DNA of 64,000 nucleotides from Halictus rubicundus (lineage: Eukaryota; Arthropoda; Insecta; Hymenoptera; Halictidae), in contig NW_027488824.1 of assembly GCF_050948215.1 (NCBI RefSeq), positions 124,001 through 188,000 on the forward strand, written 5' to 3'. The notes under the pieces were generated by a model, which saw nothing but the letters and a program-made list of their open reading frames with translations, was not told the origin of the DNA and did not search any database. This document shows, one piece after another, positions 41,908 through 53,220 of this stretch. Position 1 is the first letter of the stretch. The number at the start of each line of letters is the position of its first letter. The position numbers and the translations under genes are program-made.

Positions 41908-44639
41908 GTCACTAGACACTTGAACGTTCTTGGTAACTATGTCTCGAGTGTACTTGGTCGTTTTTTCTACACCTTTTTTCACTGGTTTTAATTAATTATT
42001 AATTTTTCGAATCTAATTGAAATTTCTATTATTTTTAACGAGTTTCTAATCTTTTTTATTTCTTTTCAGGTATAGCTGTTCCCGAGGTAGATGCACGGTG
42101 CTATTTTACCCGAAGAGTTGCAGTTTTTCGGCTTTTCGGCACTCCCGTTACCCGGATTTTGCTGAAAGTATCTTTTTTCACGTAAGTATTCCTGTTTTGA
42201 TCTTTTAAGAGTTTAATCTTTTCTTTTTCTTTTTCAGGTATTCGCGTTTGGTTTTTCGAGTTTCTATACTTAATGATCTGCTATTTTCTTACGAATTATA
42301 CAATTGTTATTCAATTATTTAATTTCGAATTAAAGCAGTTTATCCGCCCCTGAGGGGCTTTTGACCCGGTTTCCGTGTAACTCGCGTCTTTATTCACTTT
42401 TCGGCTTTTATAATCCTTTTGACTTTAAACTTTCCACTCACTTTTTACTTTTATATGTACTCATACTAATTCTATCGAGTAGGAATAAATTAAAGTAAAA
42501 CTCGCGAGTGCGGTTGAAATTTTCGCGTTTCTATACTCTCTTACGATGTTTGCTCGGTGAGATTTCGATTCGCTCTGATCCTCTATCCTATCCTATCCTG
42601 TATCCTATCCTCTATCCTATCCTCTATCCTATCCTATACTCTATCCTATACTATCCTCTGTCCTATCCTATTTTCTATCCTATCCTATCCTGCATCGTAT
42701 CCTGTACTCTATCCTATCCTATCCTCTATCCTATCCTCTATCCTATCCTCTATCCTATCCTCTATCCTGTCCTATACTCTATCCTATCCTTTCCTCCATC
42801 CTATCCTCTATCCTATCCTCTATCCTGTCCAATACTCTATCCTATCCCATCCTCTATCCTATCCTATCCCCTATCCTATCCTATCCTCTATGCTATCCTC
42901 TATGCTATCCGCTATCCTATCCTCTATCCAATCCTCTATCCTATCCTCTATCCTATCCTTTCCTCCATCCTATCATTTATCCTATCCTCTATCCTGTCCA
43001 ATACTCTATCCTATCCCATCCTCTATCCTATCCTCTATGCTATCCTCTATGCTATCCGCTATCCTATCCTCTATCCTATCCTCTATCCTACCCTATCCTC
43101 TATCCTATCCTATATCCTATCCGCTATCCTATCCTCTATCCTATCCTATACTCTATCCTATACTATCCTCTGTACTATCCTATTTTCTATCCTATCCTAT
43201 CCTCCATCCTATCCTATCCTCTATTCTATCCTATCCTCTATCCTATACTATCCTCTATCCTATCCTATCCTCTATCCTATCCTATCCTCTATCCTATCCT
43301 TTCCTCTATCCTATCCTATCCTCTATCCTATCCTGTCCTCTATGCTATCCTATCCTCTATTATATCCTATCCTCTATCCTATCCTATCCTCTATCCCATC
43401 CTATCCTCTATCCGATCCTCTATCCTATCCTATCCTGTATCCTATCCCATCCTCTATCAGATCCTCTATCCTATCCTATCATCTATCCTATCCTCTATCG
43501 TATCCTATACTCTATCCTATACTCCAGCCTATCCTCTATCCTATCCTATCCTCTATCCTATCCTATCCTCTATCCTATCCTTTCCTCAATCCTATTATAT
43601 CCTCTATCCTATCCTATCCTCCATCCTATCCTATCCTCTATCCTATCCTATCCTCTATCCAATCCTATCCTCTATCCTATCCTATCCTATCCTCTATCCA
43701 ATTCTATCCTCTATCCTAACATATCCTCTATCCCTCGTTATCCTCTATCCTATCCTATCTTGTATCCTATCCTATCCTCTTTCCTATCTTATCCTCTATC
43801 CTATCCTCTATCCTATCCTCTATCCTATCCTATCCTCTATCCTATCCTCTATCCTAGCCTCTATCCTATCCTATCATGTATCCTATCCTATCCTCTATCC
43901 TATCCTTTCCTCTATCCTATCCTATCCTCTATCCTATCCTATCCTTTATCCTATCCTATCCTCTACCCTATCCTATCCTCTATCCTATACTATCCTCTAC
44001 CTTATCCTATCCTCTATCCTATCCAATTACCTATCCTATCCTCTATCCTATCCTTTCCTCTATCCTATCCTATCCTCTATCCGATCCTATCCTCTATCCG
44101 ATCCTCTATCCTATCCTATCATCTATCAGATCCTCTATCCTATCCTATCATCTATCCTATCCTCTATACCATCCTCTATCCTATCCTATCCTCTATCTGA
44201 TCCTCTATCCTATCCTATCCTCTATCCTATCCTCAATCCTATCCTATCCTCTATCCTATCCTATCCTCTATCCTATCCTATCCTCTATCCTATCCTATCC
44301 TCTATCCTATCCTATCCTCTTTCCTATCCTATCCTCTATCCGATCCTATCCTCTATCCTATCCTATCCTCTATCCTATCCTATCCTATCCTGTATCCTAT
44401 CCTATACTCTATCCTATACTATCCTCTGTCCTATCCTATTTTCTATCCTATCCTATCCTCCATCGTATCCTGTCCTCTATCGTATCCTCTCCTCTATCGT
44501 ATCCTATCCTTTATCCTATCCTATCCTCTATCCTTTCCTCTATCCTATCCTATCCTCTATCCTATACTATCCTCTATCCGATCCTCTATCCTATCCTATC
44601 CTCTATCCTATCCTATCCTCTATCCTATCCTATCCTCTA

Positions 44640-46100
44640 ACCTATCCTATCCTCTATCCTATCCTATCCTCTATGATATCCTATCCTCTATCCTATCCTA
44701 TATCATATCCAATCCTGTATCCTATCCTATCCTGTATCCTATCCTATCCTCTATCCTATCCTATCCTCTATCCTATCCTATCCTCTATCCTATCCTATCC
44801 TCTATCCTATCCTCTATCCTATCCTATCCTCTATCCTATCCTATCCTCTATATTATCCTATCCTCTATTCTATCCTATCCTCTATCCTATCCTCTATCCT
44901 ATCCTCTATCCTATGCTATCCTCTATCCTATCCTATCCTCTATCCTATCCTCTAACGTATCCTATCCTCTATCCTATCCTATCCTCTATCCTATCCTATC
45001 TTCCATCCTATACTATCCTCTATCCTATCCTCTATAGTATCATCCATCCTATCCTATCCACTTTCCTATCCTTTCCTCTATCCTGTCCTCTATCCTATCC
45101 TATCCTCTATCCTATCCTATCCTCTATCTTATCCTATCCTCTATTCTATACTATCCTCTACCTTATCCTATCCTCTATCCTTTCCTCTATCCTATCCTAT
45201 CCTCTATCCTATCCTTTCCTCTATCCTATCCTATCCTCTATCCTATCCTATCCTCTATCCTATCCTTTCCTCTATCCTATCCTATCCTCTATCCTAACCT
45301 ATCCTCTATCCTATCCTTTCCTCTATCCTATCCTATCCTCTATCCTATCCTATCCTCTATCCTATCCTATCCTCTAACCTATCCTATCCTCTATCCTATC
45401 CTATCCTCTATGATATCCTATCCTCTATCCTATCCTATATCATATCCAATCCAGTATCCTATCCTATCCTGTATCCTATCCTATCCTCTATCCTATCCTA
45501 TCCTCTATCCTATCCTATCCTCTATCCTATCCTATCCTCTATCCTATCCTCTATCCTATCCTATCCTCTATCCTATCCTATCCTCTATATTATCCTATCC
45601 TCTATTCTATCCTATCCTCTATCCTATCCTCTATCCTATCCTCTATCCTATGCTATCCTCTATCCTATCCTATCCTCTATCCTATCCTCTAACGTATCCT
45701 ATCCTCTATCCTATCCTATCCTCTATCCTATCCTATCTTCCATCCTATACTATCCTCTATCCTATCCTCTATAGTATCATCCATCCTATCCTATCCACTT
45801 TCCTATCCTTTCCTCTATCCTGTCCTCTATCCTATCCTATCCTCTATCCTATCCTATCCTCTATCTTATCCTATCCTCTATTCTATACTATCCTCTACCT
45901 TATCCTATCCTCTATCCTTTCCTCTATCCTATCCTATCCTCTATCCTATCCTTTCCTCTATCCTATCCTATCCTCTATCCTATCCTATCCTCTATCCTAT
46001 CCTTTCCTCTATCCTATCCTATCCTCTATCCTAACCTATCCTCTATCCTATCCTTTCCTCTATCCTATCCTATCCTCTATCCTATCCTATCCTCTATCCG
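44640..46100. repeat. Tandem segmental duplication in the satellite (offset 737 bp)
   Basis: Variants from TCTATGATATCC (near 44671) through CTATATTATCC, TATGCTATCC, CTAACGTATCC, TATAGTATCATCC (TAGTAT at 45035) and CTAACCTATCC recur from about 45408 in the same order, with TAGTAT at 45772. The copies differ by point changes (CCTGTATCC near 44714 against CCAGTATCC near 45451) and by compensating gains and losses of 12- or 17-bp units. They separate near 46100, where the second copy reads CCGATTCTC. Confidence 0.75.
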
Positions 46101-46980
46101 ATTCTCTATCCTATCCTATCCTGTATCCTATCCTATCCTCTATCCTATCCTATCCTCTATAATATCCTATCCTCTATCCTATCCTATCCTCTATCCCATC
46201 CTATCCTCCATCCTATCCTATCCTCTATTATATCCTATCCTCTATCCTATACTATCCTCTATCCTATCCTATCCTCTATCCTATCCTATCCTCTATCCTA
46301 TCCTCTATCGTATCCTATCCTCTATCCTGTCCTATCCTCTATCCTATCCTATCTTCCATCCTATACTATCCTCTATCCTATCCAATCCTCTATCCTATCC
46401 TCTATCCTATCATCCATCCTATCCTATCCACTTTCCTATCCTTTCCTCTATCCTATCCTCTATCGTATCCTATCCTCTATCCTATCCTATCCTCTTTCCT
46501 ATCTTATCCTCTATCCTATCCTATCCTCTATCCTATCCTATCCTTCTATCCTATCCTATCCTGTATCCTATCCTCTATCCTATCCTCTATCCTATCCTAT
46601 ACTCTATCCTATACTATCCTCTGTCCTATCCTATTTTCTATCCTATCCTATCCTGCATCGTATCCTGTACTCTATCCTATCCTATCCTCTATCCTATCCT
46701 ATCTTCTATTATATAATATACTCTATCCTATCCAATCCTCTATCCTATCCTCTATCCTATCCTATCCTCTAACCTATCCTATCCTCTATCCTATCCTATC
46801 CCCTATGATATCCTATCCTCTATCCTATCCTCTATCATATCCAATCCTGTATCGTATCCTCTATCCTATCCTATCCTCTATCCTATCCTATCCTCTATCC
46901 TATCCTATCCTATCCTCTATCCTATCCTATCCTCTATCCTATCCTTTCCTCAATCCTATTATATCCTCTATCCTATCCTA

Positions 46981-48200
46981 TCCTCTATCCTATCCTATCC
47001 TCCTTCCTAAGCTATCCTCTATCCTATCCTATCCTCTATCCTATCCTATCCTCTATCCTATCCTATCCTGTATAATATCCTATCCTCTATCCTATCCTAT
47101 CCTCTATAATATCCTATCCTCTATCCTATCCTATCCTCTATCCCATCCTATCCTCCATCCTATCCTATCCTCTATTCTATCCTATCCTCTATCCTATACT
47201 ATCCTCTATCCTATCCTATCCTCTATCCTATCCTATCCTCTATCCTGTCCTATCCTCTATCCTATCCTATCTTCCATCCTATACTATCCTCTATCCTATC
47301 CAATCCTCTATCCTATCCTCTATCCTATCATCCATCCTATCCTATCCACTTTCCTATCCTTTCCTCTATCCTATCCTCTATCCTATCCTATCCTCTATCC
47401 TATCCTATCCTCTATCCTATCCTATCCTCTTTCCTATCCTATCCTCTATCCTATCCTATCCTCTATCCTATCCTATCCTCTATCCTATCCTATCCTGTAT
47501 CCTATCCTCTATCCTATCCTCTATCCTATCCTATAATCTATCCTATACTATCCTCTGTCCTATCCTATTTTCTATCCTATCCTATCCTGCATCGTATCCT
47601 GTACTCTATCCTATCCTATCCTCTATCCTATCCTATCCTCCTTCCTAAGCTATCCTCTATCCTATCCTATCCTCTATCCTATCCTATCCTGTATAATATC
47701 CTATCCTCTATCCTATCCTATCCTCTATAATATCCTATCCTCTATCCTATCCTATCCTCTATCCCATCCTATCCTCCATCCTATCCTATCCTCTATTCTA
47801 TCCTATCCTCTATCCTATACTATCCTCTATCCTATCCTATCCTCTATCCTATCCTATCCTCTATCCTGTCCTATCCTCTATCCTATCCTATCTTCCATCC
47901 TATACTATCCTCTATCCTATCCAATCCTCTATCCTATCCTCTATCCTATCATCCATCCTATCCTATCCACTTTCCTATCCTTTCCTCTATCCTACCCTCT
48001 ATCCTATCCTATCCTCTATCCTATCCTATCCTCTATCCTATCCTATCCTCTTTCCTATCCTATCCTCTATCCTATCCTATAATCTATCCTATACTATCCT
48101 CTGTCCTATCCTATTTTCTATCCTATCCTATCCTGCATCGTATCCTGTAGTCTATCCTATCCTATCCTCTATCCTATCATATCTTCTATTATATAATATA
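46981..48200. repeat. Tandem segmental duplication in the satellite (offset about 638 bp)
   Basis: The rare box TCCTTCCTAAGC occurs at 47001 and again at 47639. It is followed in both places by CTGTATAATATCC, CTCTATAATATCC, CTATCCCATCC, CTCCATCC, CTGTCC and CTTCCATCC in the same order. Later both copies reach CTATAATCTATCC (near 47530 and 48078), the second copy being shorter there. This is a block duplication of satellite DNA, with no coding content. Confidence 0.72.
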
Positions 48201-48870
48201 CTCTATCTTATCCAATCCTCTATCCTATCCTCTATCCTATCCTATCCTCTATCCTATACTATCCTCTATCCGATCCTCTATCATATCCTATCCTCTATCC
48301 TATCCTATCCTCTATCCTATCCTATCCTCTAACCTATCCTATCCTGTATCTTATCCTATCCTCTATGATATCTTATCCTCTATCCTATCCTCTATCATAT
48401 CCAATCCTGTATCGTATCCTCTATCCTATCCTATCCTCTATCCTATCCTATCCTCTATCCTATCCTATCCTATCCTCTATCCTATCCTATCCTGTATCCT
48501 ATCCTATCCTCTATATTATCCTATCCTCTATTCTATCCTATCCTCTATCCTATCCTATCATCTATCCCATTTTATCCTCTATCCTATCCTCTATCCTATC
48601 CTCTATCCTATCCTATCCTCTATCCTATCCTATCCTCTATCCTATCCTATCCTCTATCCCATCCTATCCTCTACCCTATCCTCTACCCTATCCTCTATCC
48701 TATCCTATCCTCTATCCTATCCTATTCTCTATCCTATAATATCCTCCATCCTATCCAATCCTCTATCCTATCCTCTATCCTATCATCCATCCTATCCTAT
48801 CCACTTTCCTATCCTTTCCTCTATCCTATCGTGTCCTCCATCCTGCCATATAGCCCATAATATCGTATCC

Positions 48871-49149
48871 TGTTGCGGTTATATTGGTGAAGAGTTTTGC
48901 AGCACAGAGTATCAAGAAAAGTTTTAATATAAGAAAGCAGATAAATACAGATGATAGATCAAAAGGAGAAGTACATTGATAAAGCGACTGCCTTGTACAC
49001 GTATTCATACCGGACTGAAGGTGCGGTCGGTTCCTCGCGAATCGCTCGAGCCAATAGGCGTAACGCATCCCCTCTTATCATAATTACGGAGAAGCGCGCG
49101 AGTCTTTCTCATTCAAATAGGAGATCTCTTAATACATACATTCTTAACA
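48871..49149 (-). repeat. 3' LTR of the copia element
   Basis: The 279-bp direct repeat reads TGTTAAGAATG...CCGCAACA on the minus strand, with TG...CA ends. It is identical to the copy at 53221-53499 except at 49056, where plus has A instead of G. It is the downstream (3') LTR because the coding frame runs toward it, ending 43 bp away. Small open frames within the LTR are not credible genes. Confidence 0.97.
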
Positions 49150-49155
49150 CTCTCC
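49150..49155 (-). other. Short polypurine tract before the 3' LTR
   Basis: GGAGAG on the minus strand directly abuts the TGTTAAG start of the 3' LTR, where plus-strand priming is expected in LTR elements. It is short (ACGGAGAG when extended), so identification rests on position. Confidence 0.45.
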
Positions 49156-49192
49156 GTAGATCGATAGTTTGATGAAATATAAGACCGCTATT

Positions 49193-52100
49193 TTAACATA
49201 TATTACCCTTGTGAACAAGTCCCAACTTTCGTCGTAATTCTATAAATTTTGGCTTCGCCAGCGCCTTTGTACATATGTCCGCGAGTTGGTCATTACTTTT
49301 AATATGAGAAACAATAATTTCACCCCTCGCATACAAGTCTCTTATGTAGTGACATTTAACATCTATGTGTTTTGTTCGTTGATGGAATTCTGGATTTTTT
49401 ACCAGCTTTACAGCGCTCATGTTATCCACAAATAAAGAGACATCATTTTTATAATCATTGCTACACTCAAATACTAGGTTTTTGAGCCACACTATTTCTT
49501 TGGCCGCCGCTGCCGCGCTTACATACTCGGCTTCGGTCGTCGAGAGTGCAATGCACGTTTGTCTTTTGCTTCGCCAGGTTACTGCAGCGCCTGCATATTT
49601 GCAGACTATACCTGATGTCGACTTACGAGTCTCCTTGTCTCCAGCGAAATCGGCATCGCTGTACGCTTCTAAATTGCCCTTTTTACAATAAAGTAAACCT
49701 AAATCTAATGTACCTTTTACATATCTTAATATTCGCTTGACAAGTGAGTAATGCGCTTCACTCGGATTTTCTAACGCTCTTGAAGCAATATTTAACGCAA
49801 AGCTAATATCTGGTCTACTAACAACCTGTAAAAACATAAGATTTCCTACAGCTTCCCTGTACGGTACTGGATTACTTTCTTTTCCGGAAACAGATGAATC
49901 CCATCCAACATCTATAGGTGTTGACACACTATTGGCATTACTTAAATTGAACTTCTCTAAAACCTTATTTGCATATTTTTCCTGACTTATAAAAAAGGAG
50001 CCATTGTCCAATTTATGAATTTCTAAACCAAGGAAGAGGTTAACATCCTTCGTGCTGGTAACTTCAAACCGTTTACATAATTGATTCAAAAACTTATCCA
50101 AAAGATTTTCGTTTGTTGCAGCCAACAGCCCATCATCTACATAAATACCAAGAAGTATTCTTTCGTTCCCCCTTTTATAAACATAAAAACATGGGTCAGC
50201 TGAGCACTTAAGAAAACCGAAATCTTCGAGAAATTTAGCAAAATGTTCCGTCCAGCACCTTGGTGCTTGCTTGAGCCCATATAGACTTTTTAACAATTTG
50301 CAAACCCGCGTAGTACCATCATGAAAACCATCTGGTTGTTTCATGTATATATCCTCTTTAAGAGTTCCGTACAAGAAAGCAGTTTTAACATCGAATTGAG
50401 CTAGATGCAAACCATCACGCGCTGCAATACATAATAAAACTCTCACTGTGTCAAACCGCAAAACAGGGCTAAAGGTTTCTGTATAATCAATTCCTTCGAC
50501 TTGCGAACACCCTTTTATGACTAAACGTGCCTTATAACGCTCACTACCATCTGGATTTAGTTTCTTAGTAAAAACCCACCGATTATTAATAACTTTGTGC
50601 CCTTCCGGCTTTTCTACAAGTATCCAAGTTCTATTATCCTTTAACGAATTCATCTCTTCTTGCATCGCTCCTTTCCATTTGTCCCGATACAGTGACTTAA
50701 TGGCATCATTATAATTCGAAGGTAAAGCTTCCGACAAATAAGTAAGTGGACAACCATAAAAATCTGTTTGTTTAATCTTAGTTCTATCTCGCAATTCCCT
50801 CGTATTGGAGTTACCTACACTTGAAGACTGCAAGGGTGCTTCTAGCTCATCTGACTTCTCATCGTCGGAATACACACTCCGGAAAGATTCGACATCACTT
50901 TCTATTTCCGAATTACTTGCAGCTACATGCTCTCCCTGAATATTTATTTTGGCTTGTTGTGGGATAATCGTCTCTGCCTTAAACAGAACATCTCGACTTA
51001 AAATAACATCTCTCAAACTAGACACGAATACTCTATAGCCCTTGCAATTTTCAATGTAACCTACAAGAACGCCTTTTACAGACTTCTTATCAAGCTTCCT
51101 ACGCTTTTCGATTGGTACATGAATAAAACACTCGGTTCCGAAAATTTTTAAGTTACTTACATTCGCCGGTTTTCCAAACCATAACTCATAAGGAGTTTTA
51201 CCTGGTAACTTTGTGGGACCTGTTCGATTAAGTACATACGCTGCCGTATTTAACGCTTCAGCCCACAGAAACAGAGGCAAGTCTGATTTTGCATAAATCA
51301 TCGAACGTGCAGCTTCAACAAGAATGCGATTTTCCCGCTCTGCAACGCCATTCTGTTGCGGCGTGTACGCAACATTTACGGTATGTTTAATACCTTCAGC
51401 CTCTAGAAAACACCTTAAATCCTTATTAACATATTCGGTACCTCCATCGCTATGGATTTCTTTTACATTTTCTCCGAATCGATTTTTGATTTCATTACAA
51501 AAAACCTTTATCTTCTCAGAAACCTCTGATTTTTCTCGCAAGAAGTAAACTGTTCGAAAACTTGAAAACTCATCTTTAAAAGTTAATAAATACCGCCTTT
51601 TACCAAGGGATTCCTGTTGCATGGGTCCGCATACATCGGTGTGTATCGCTTCACGTACTTTTGTAGCTCTTTCGACTCTCTCATGGAAACTCGACCTGTG
51701 ATGCTTGCCATACGCACAGCCTTCACAAAAACTGTCAGACTCTGGAACATCAACGCCTATGCTACGCAAAAAACCTTTCACATGTCTCTTGTCCTGATGA
51801 CAAAGTCGCTCATGCCATAGTTGTAGGGTACAATCAGCATCGCTCTTATCGACTGTATACACTTCCTTCTGAAAAACAACACGCATGTTGAGTTTGTATA
51901 AGCCGCCGCTCTCCGAGCCGGTCGCTATTGTCACCTCATTGCGCGTCAACACAAAACGCTGACCATATTCTCTCAAAGAAAAATCTATACCTTTCTTAGC
52001 AGCTACCTTTACAGAAAATAAATTTCGTTTGAGTCTCGGAACATATAACACATCGTATATCATACCTGGCATTCGGCACCCATCAACAAACATTTCTACC

Positions 52101-53158
52101 TCTATATTCCCTTTACCATAAGCAGGAGTCTCGTCTCCATTTCCTAACCTAATCATTACCGGTATTTTAAAGTTCTCATAATCGCAAAACCAGTCTCTTC
52201 TTTTCGACATGTGATCCGTTGCACCTGAGTCGATCAACCAGCTGTCGCCCTCCGCAGCACCGTCACTGCTCCCGACGAACGCTTGTCGCACGGTCGAATC
52301 ATTTCCCACATATTCTGCTCCTTCTCGCGAACTCGAACGTTCTCCTTGTTTTGGACAATTCTTCTTGAGATGACCCTTCGATCCACAGGAATAACAGCCA
52401 ACACAATCCTTCTTAACATGACCTCTTAAACCGCATGTATAGCAAATAGGCACTTTCTTCTTCACTATTTGCGCACCTTGAAACGGCTTGTTAGAGCCGT
52501 TACATCTTGAACGTCCTTTGCCATTCGTGTTTACCATCAAAGCGACTGACCTTGTATCCATTGTGTCTTGTTTTTGCAGTCGTGCTTCTTCAGACATTAA
52601 ACGTGCCGTTAAATTTTCCAACGTCTTTCTCGAATCGTCGACTGAGTCCCACGCACTATGAAAGTGGTTAAATTTTGATGGTAAACTTGTTAAAGCACGT
52701 GATAGTAACATTGAGTCCGGAATTTCGCCACCTAGGCTCTTCATCTTGGTCGCAAGCTGATCCAGCTTCGCCAAATTATGCGCAACATCCTCATTGCAGT
52801 CCCATTCGTATTCATAAAATTGTTTTTGAATCAACGACAGATTCTCATCTGATTTCATGTCGTATACTGCGTTGAGTCTTTTCCACATCTCCCTTGCGGT
52901 GGTACAGTTAAATAGAAGAGTTAGTGGCTTCTTCTCAATCGTCGTAACGATTAATCTTCGAGCAGCTCTATCCGCTTTATCAAATTGATCGATTTTTTCA
53001 AGAGCATTAACACCACCATCCTTCGGTCGTGTTAGCCTACCTTCGCACACGTCCAGGAGATCAACTTCATTTTCCAATAACGTGCGAACAATGAACCGCC
53101 ATTGATGCCAGTTGTCCTTGTCTCGAAGTTTCTCGATCTTTAACTGCGTAGATTCCAT
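49193..53158 (-). CDS. Copia gag-pol polyprotein, intact
   Basis: This is a single 1321-codon frame with a TAA stop at 49193-49195. The start chosen is the ATG at 53158 (MESTQLKIEKL...); the frame stays open four codons further upstream only through a GTG. Residues about 5-195 resemble copia-type Gag (DUF4219/UBN2-like, with a KDNWHQW motif). Two CCHC zinc knuckles lie at about 239-252 and 255-268. Protease has WLIDSGATDHMS with the catalytic Asp at about 310. The integrase HHCC zinc motif is at about 449-481. The integrase core has Asp 508, Asp 571 and Glu 607 (D,D-35-E spacing). Reverse transcriptase shows AQFDVKTAFLYG near 923, YGLKQAPRCW near 960 and YVDD at 1006-1009. RNase H carries Asp 1168, Glu 1209 and Asp 1245. 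The polyprotein would form capsid-like particles, copy the element RNA to DNA and integrate it. No stop, frameshift or missing catalytic residue was seen. How Gag is made separately is not evident. Confidence 0.97.
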   Translation of the reverse strand: MESTQLKIEKLRDKDNWHQWRFIVRTLLENEVDLLDVCEGRLTRPKDGGVNALEKIDQFDKADRAARRLIVTTIEKKPLTLLFNCTTAREMWKRLNAVYDMKSDENLSLIQKQFYEYEWDCNEDVAHNLAKLDQLATKMKSLGGEIPDSMLLSRALTSLPSKFNHFHSAWDSVDDSRKTLENLTARLMSEEARLQKQDTMDTRSVALMVNTNGKGRSRCNGSNKPFQGAQIVKKKVPICYTCGLRGHVKKDCVGCYSCGSKGHLKKNCPKQGERSSSREGAEYVGNDSTVRQAFVGSSDGAAEGDSWLIDSGATDHMSKRRDWFCDYENFKIPVMIRLGNGDETPAYGKGNIEVEMFVDGCRMPGMIYDVLYVPRLKRNLFSVKVAAKKGIDFSLREYGQRFVLTRNEVTIATGSESGGLYKLNMRVVFQKEVYTVDKSDADCTLQLWHERLCHQDKRHVKGFLRSIGVDVPESDSFCEGCAYGKHHRSSFHERVERATKVREAIHTDVCGPMQQESLGKRRYLLTFKDEFSSFRTVYFLREKSEVSEKIKVFCNEIKNRFGENVKEIHSDGGTEYVNKDLRCFLEAEGIKHTVNVAYTPQQNGVAERENRILVEAARSMIYAKSDLPLFLWAEALNTAAYVLNRTGPTKLPGKTPYELWFGKPANVSNLKIFGTECFIHVPIEKRRKLDKKSVKGVLVGYIENCKGYRVFVSSLRDVILSRDVLFKAETIIPQQAKINIQGEHVAASNSEIESDVESFRSVYSDDEKSDELEAPLQSSSVGNSNTRELRDRTKIKQTDFYGCPLTYLSEALPSNYNDAIKSLYRDKWKGAMQEEMNSLKDNRTWILVEKPEGHKVINNRWVFTKKLNPDGSERYKARLVIKGCSQVEGIDYTETFSPVLRFDTVRVLLCIAARDGLHLAQFDVKTAFLYGTLKEDIYMKQPDGFHDGTTRVCKLLKSLYGLKQAPRCWTEHFAKFLEDFGFLKCSADPCFYVYKRGNERILLGIYVDDGLLAATNENLLDKFLNQLCKRFEVTSTKDVNLFLGLEIHKLDNGSFFISQEKYANKVLEKFNLSNANSVSTPIDVGWDSSVSGKESNPVPYREAVGNLMFLQVVSRPDISFALNIASRALENPSEAHYSLVKRILRYVKGTLDLGLLYCKKGNLEAYSDADFAGDKETRKSTSGIVCKYAGAAVTWRSKRQTCIALSTTEAEYVSAAAAAKEIVWLKNLVFECSNDYKNDVSLFVDNMSAVKLVKNPEFHQRTKHIDVKCHYIRDLYARGEIIVSHIKSNDQLADICTKALAKPKFIELRRKLGLVHKGNIC

Positions 53159-53206
53159 TTTCAACTGCACTAACTTTCTTACTCGATAAACTGACTTAAA
53201 GCAAGC

Positions 53207-53220
53207 CTGGGCCCATAACC
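53207..53220 (-). other. Primer-binding site matching the initiator-tRNA half molecule
   Basis: On the minus strand GGTTATGGGCCCAG follows the 5' LTR directly. It is complementary to CUGGGCCCAUAACC of eukaryotic initiator tRNA-Met, the anticodon stem-loop region, not the tRNA 3' end. Drosophila copia is known to prime from a tRNA-iMet half molecule cleaved in the anticodon region, and this site matches that mode over 14 nt. The tRNA sequence is from general knowledge. Confidence 0.85.

Larger units (their letters stand above)
40573..42577 (-). mobile_element. Poly(A)-tailed retroposed insertion, family unidentified
   Basis: This 2005-bp non-satellite insertion has a run of 12 T at its left edge (40573-40584), which is a poly(A) tail on the minus strand. 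It is flanked by the 16-bp direct repeat ATCCTCTATCCTATCC (40557-40572 and 42578-42593). Joining the flanks gives an order of satellite variants closely similar to 36825-36900. A poly(A) tail plus a target duplication of this length is the signature of target-primed reverse transcription, so this is a LINE, a non-autonomous relative or a retrocopied RNA. No reverse transcriptase motif or long open frame is visible; the longest frames are about 70-80 codons and overlap. No AATAAA lies within 50 nt of the tail. The interior holds a (TC)27 microsatellite, a 13-G run and two hairpins. It could be a decayed element, or a very long 3' untranslated region from a truncated copy. Confidence 0.72.
42578..48870. 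repeat. TATCC-based satellite array, block 3
   Basis: The same 12- and 17-bp units as block 1 are present in the same orientation. The block begins with one copy of the target duplication of the poly(A)-tailed insertion. It ends with TATCC, one copy of the target duplication of the copia element. Several segments echo block 1: the TCTATGCTATCCTCTATGC landmark near 42890 and 43036, and the TATTATATAATA palindrome at 46707 and 48187. A few irregular spots occur, for example AACATATCC and CCCTCGTTATCC near 43710-43740. No gene is seen. Confidence 0.97.

Noticed and set aside
41770..41991. Frames with Arg-Glu or Leu-Ser repeats
   Set aside because: They are translations of the (TC)27 microsatellite.
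42060..42245. Two pyrimidine-rich TTTTCAGGTAT sites resembling splice acceptors on plus (near 42065-42072 and 42230-42242)
   Set aside because: The insertion's transcript strand is inferred to be minus from its poly(A) tail, and no exon with coding potential adjoins these sites.
42508..43719. Frame starting in unique sequence and continuing into satellite (403 codons)
   Set aside because: The non-satellite part is only about 24 codons at the edge of an insertion; the rest is stop-free satellite. The junction is a target-site duplication, not a gene.
48951..49172. Small plus-strand frames in the LTRs (MIDQKEK...), also at 53301-53963
   Set aside because: They are antisense to the copia element and lie inside the LTR copies. 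The second is extended only by stop-free satellite.
49458..52875. Short plus-strand frames opposite the copia polyprotein
   Set aside because: They are antisense shadows of an intact 1321-codon frame with full domain support.
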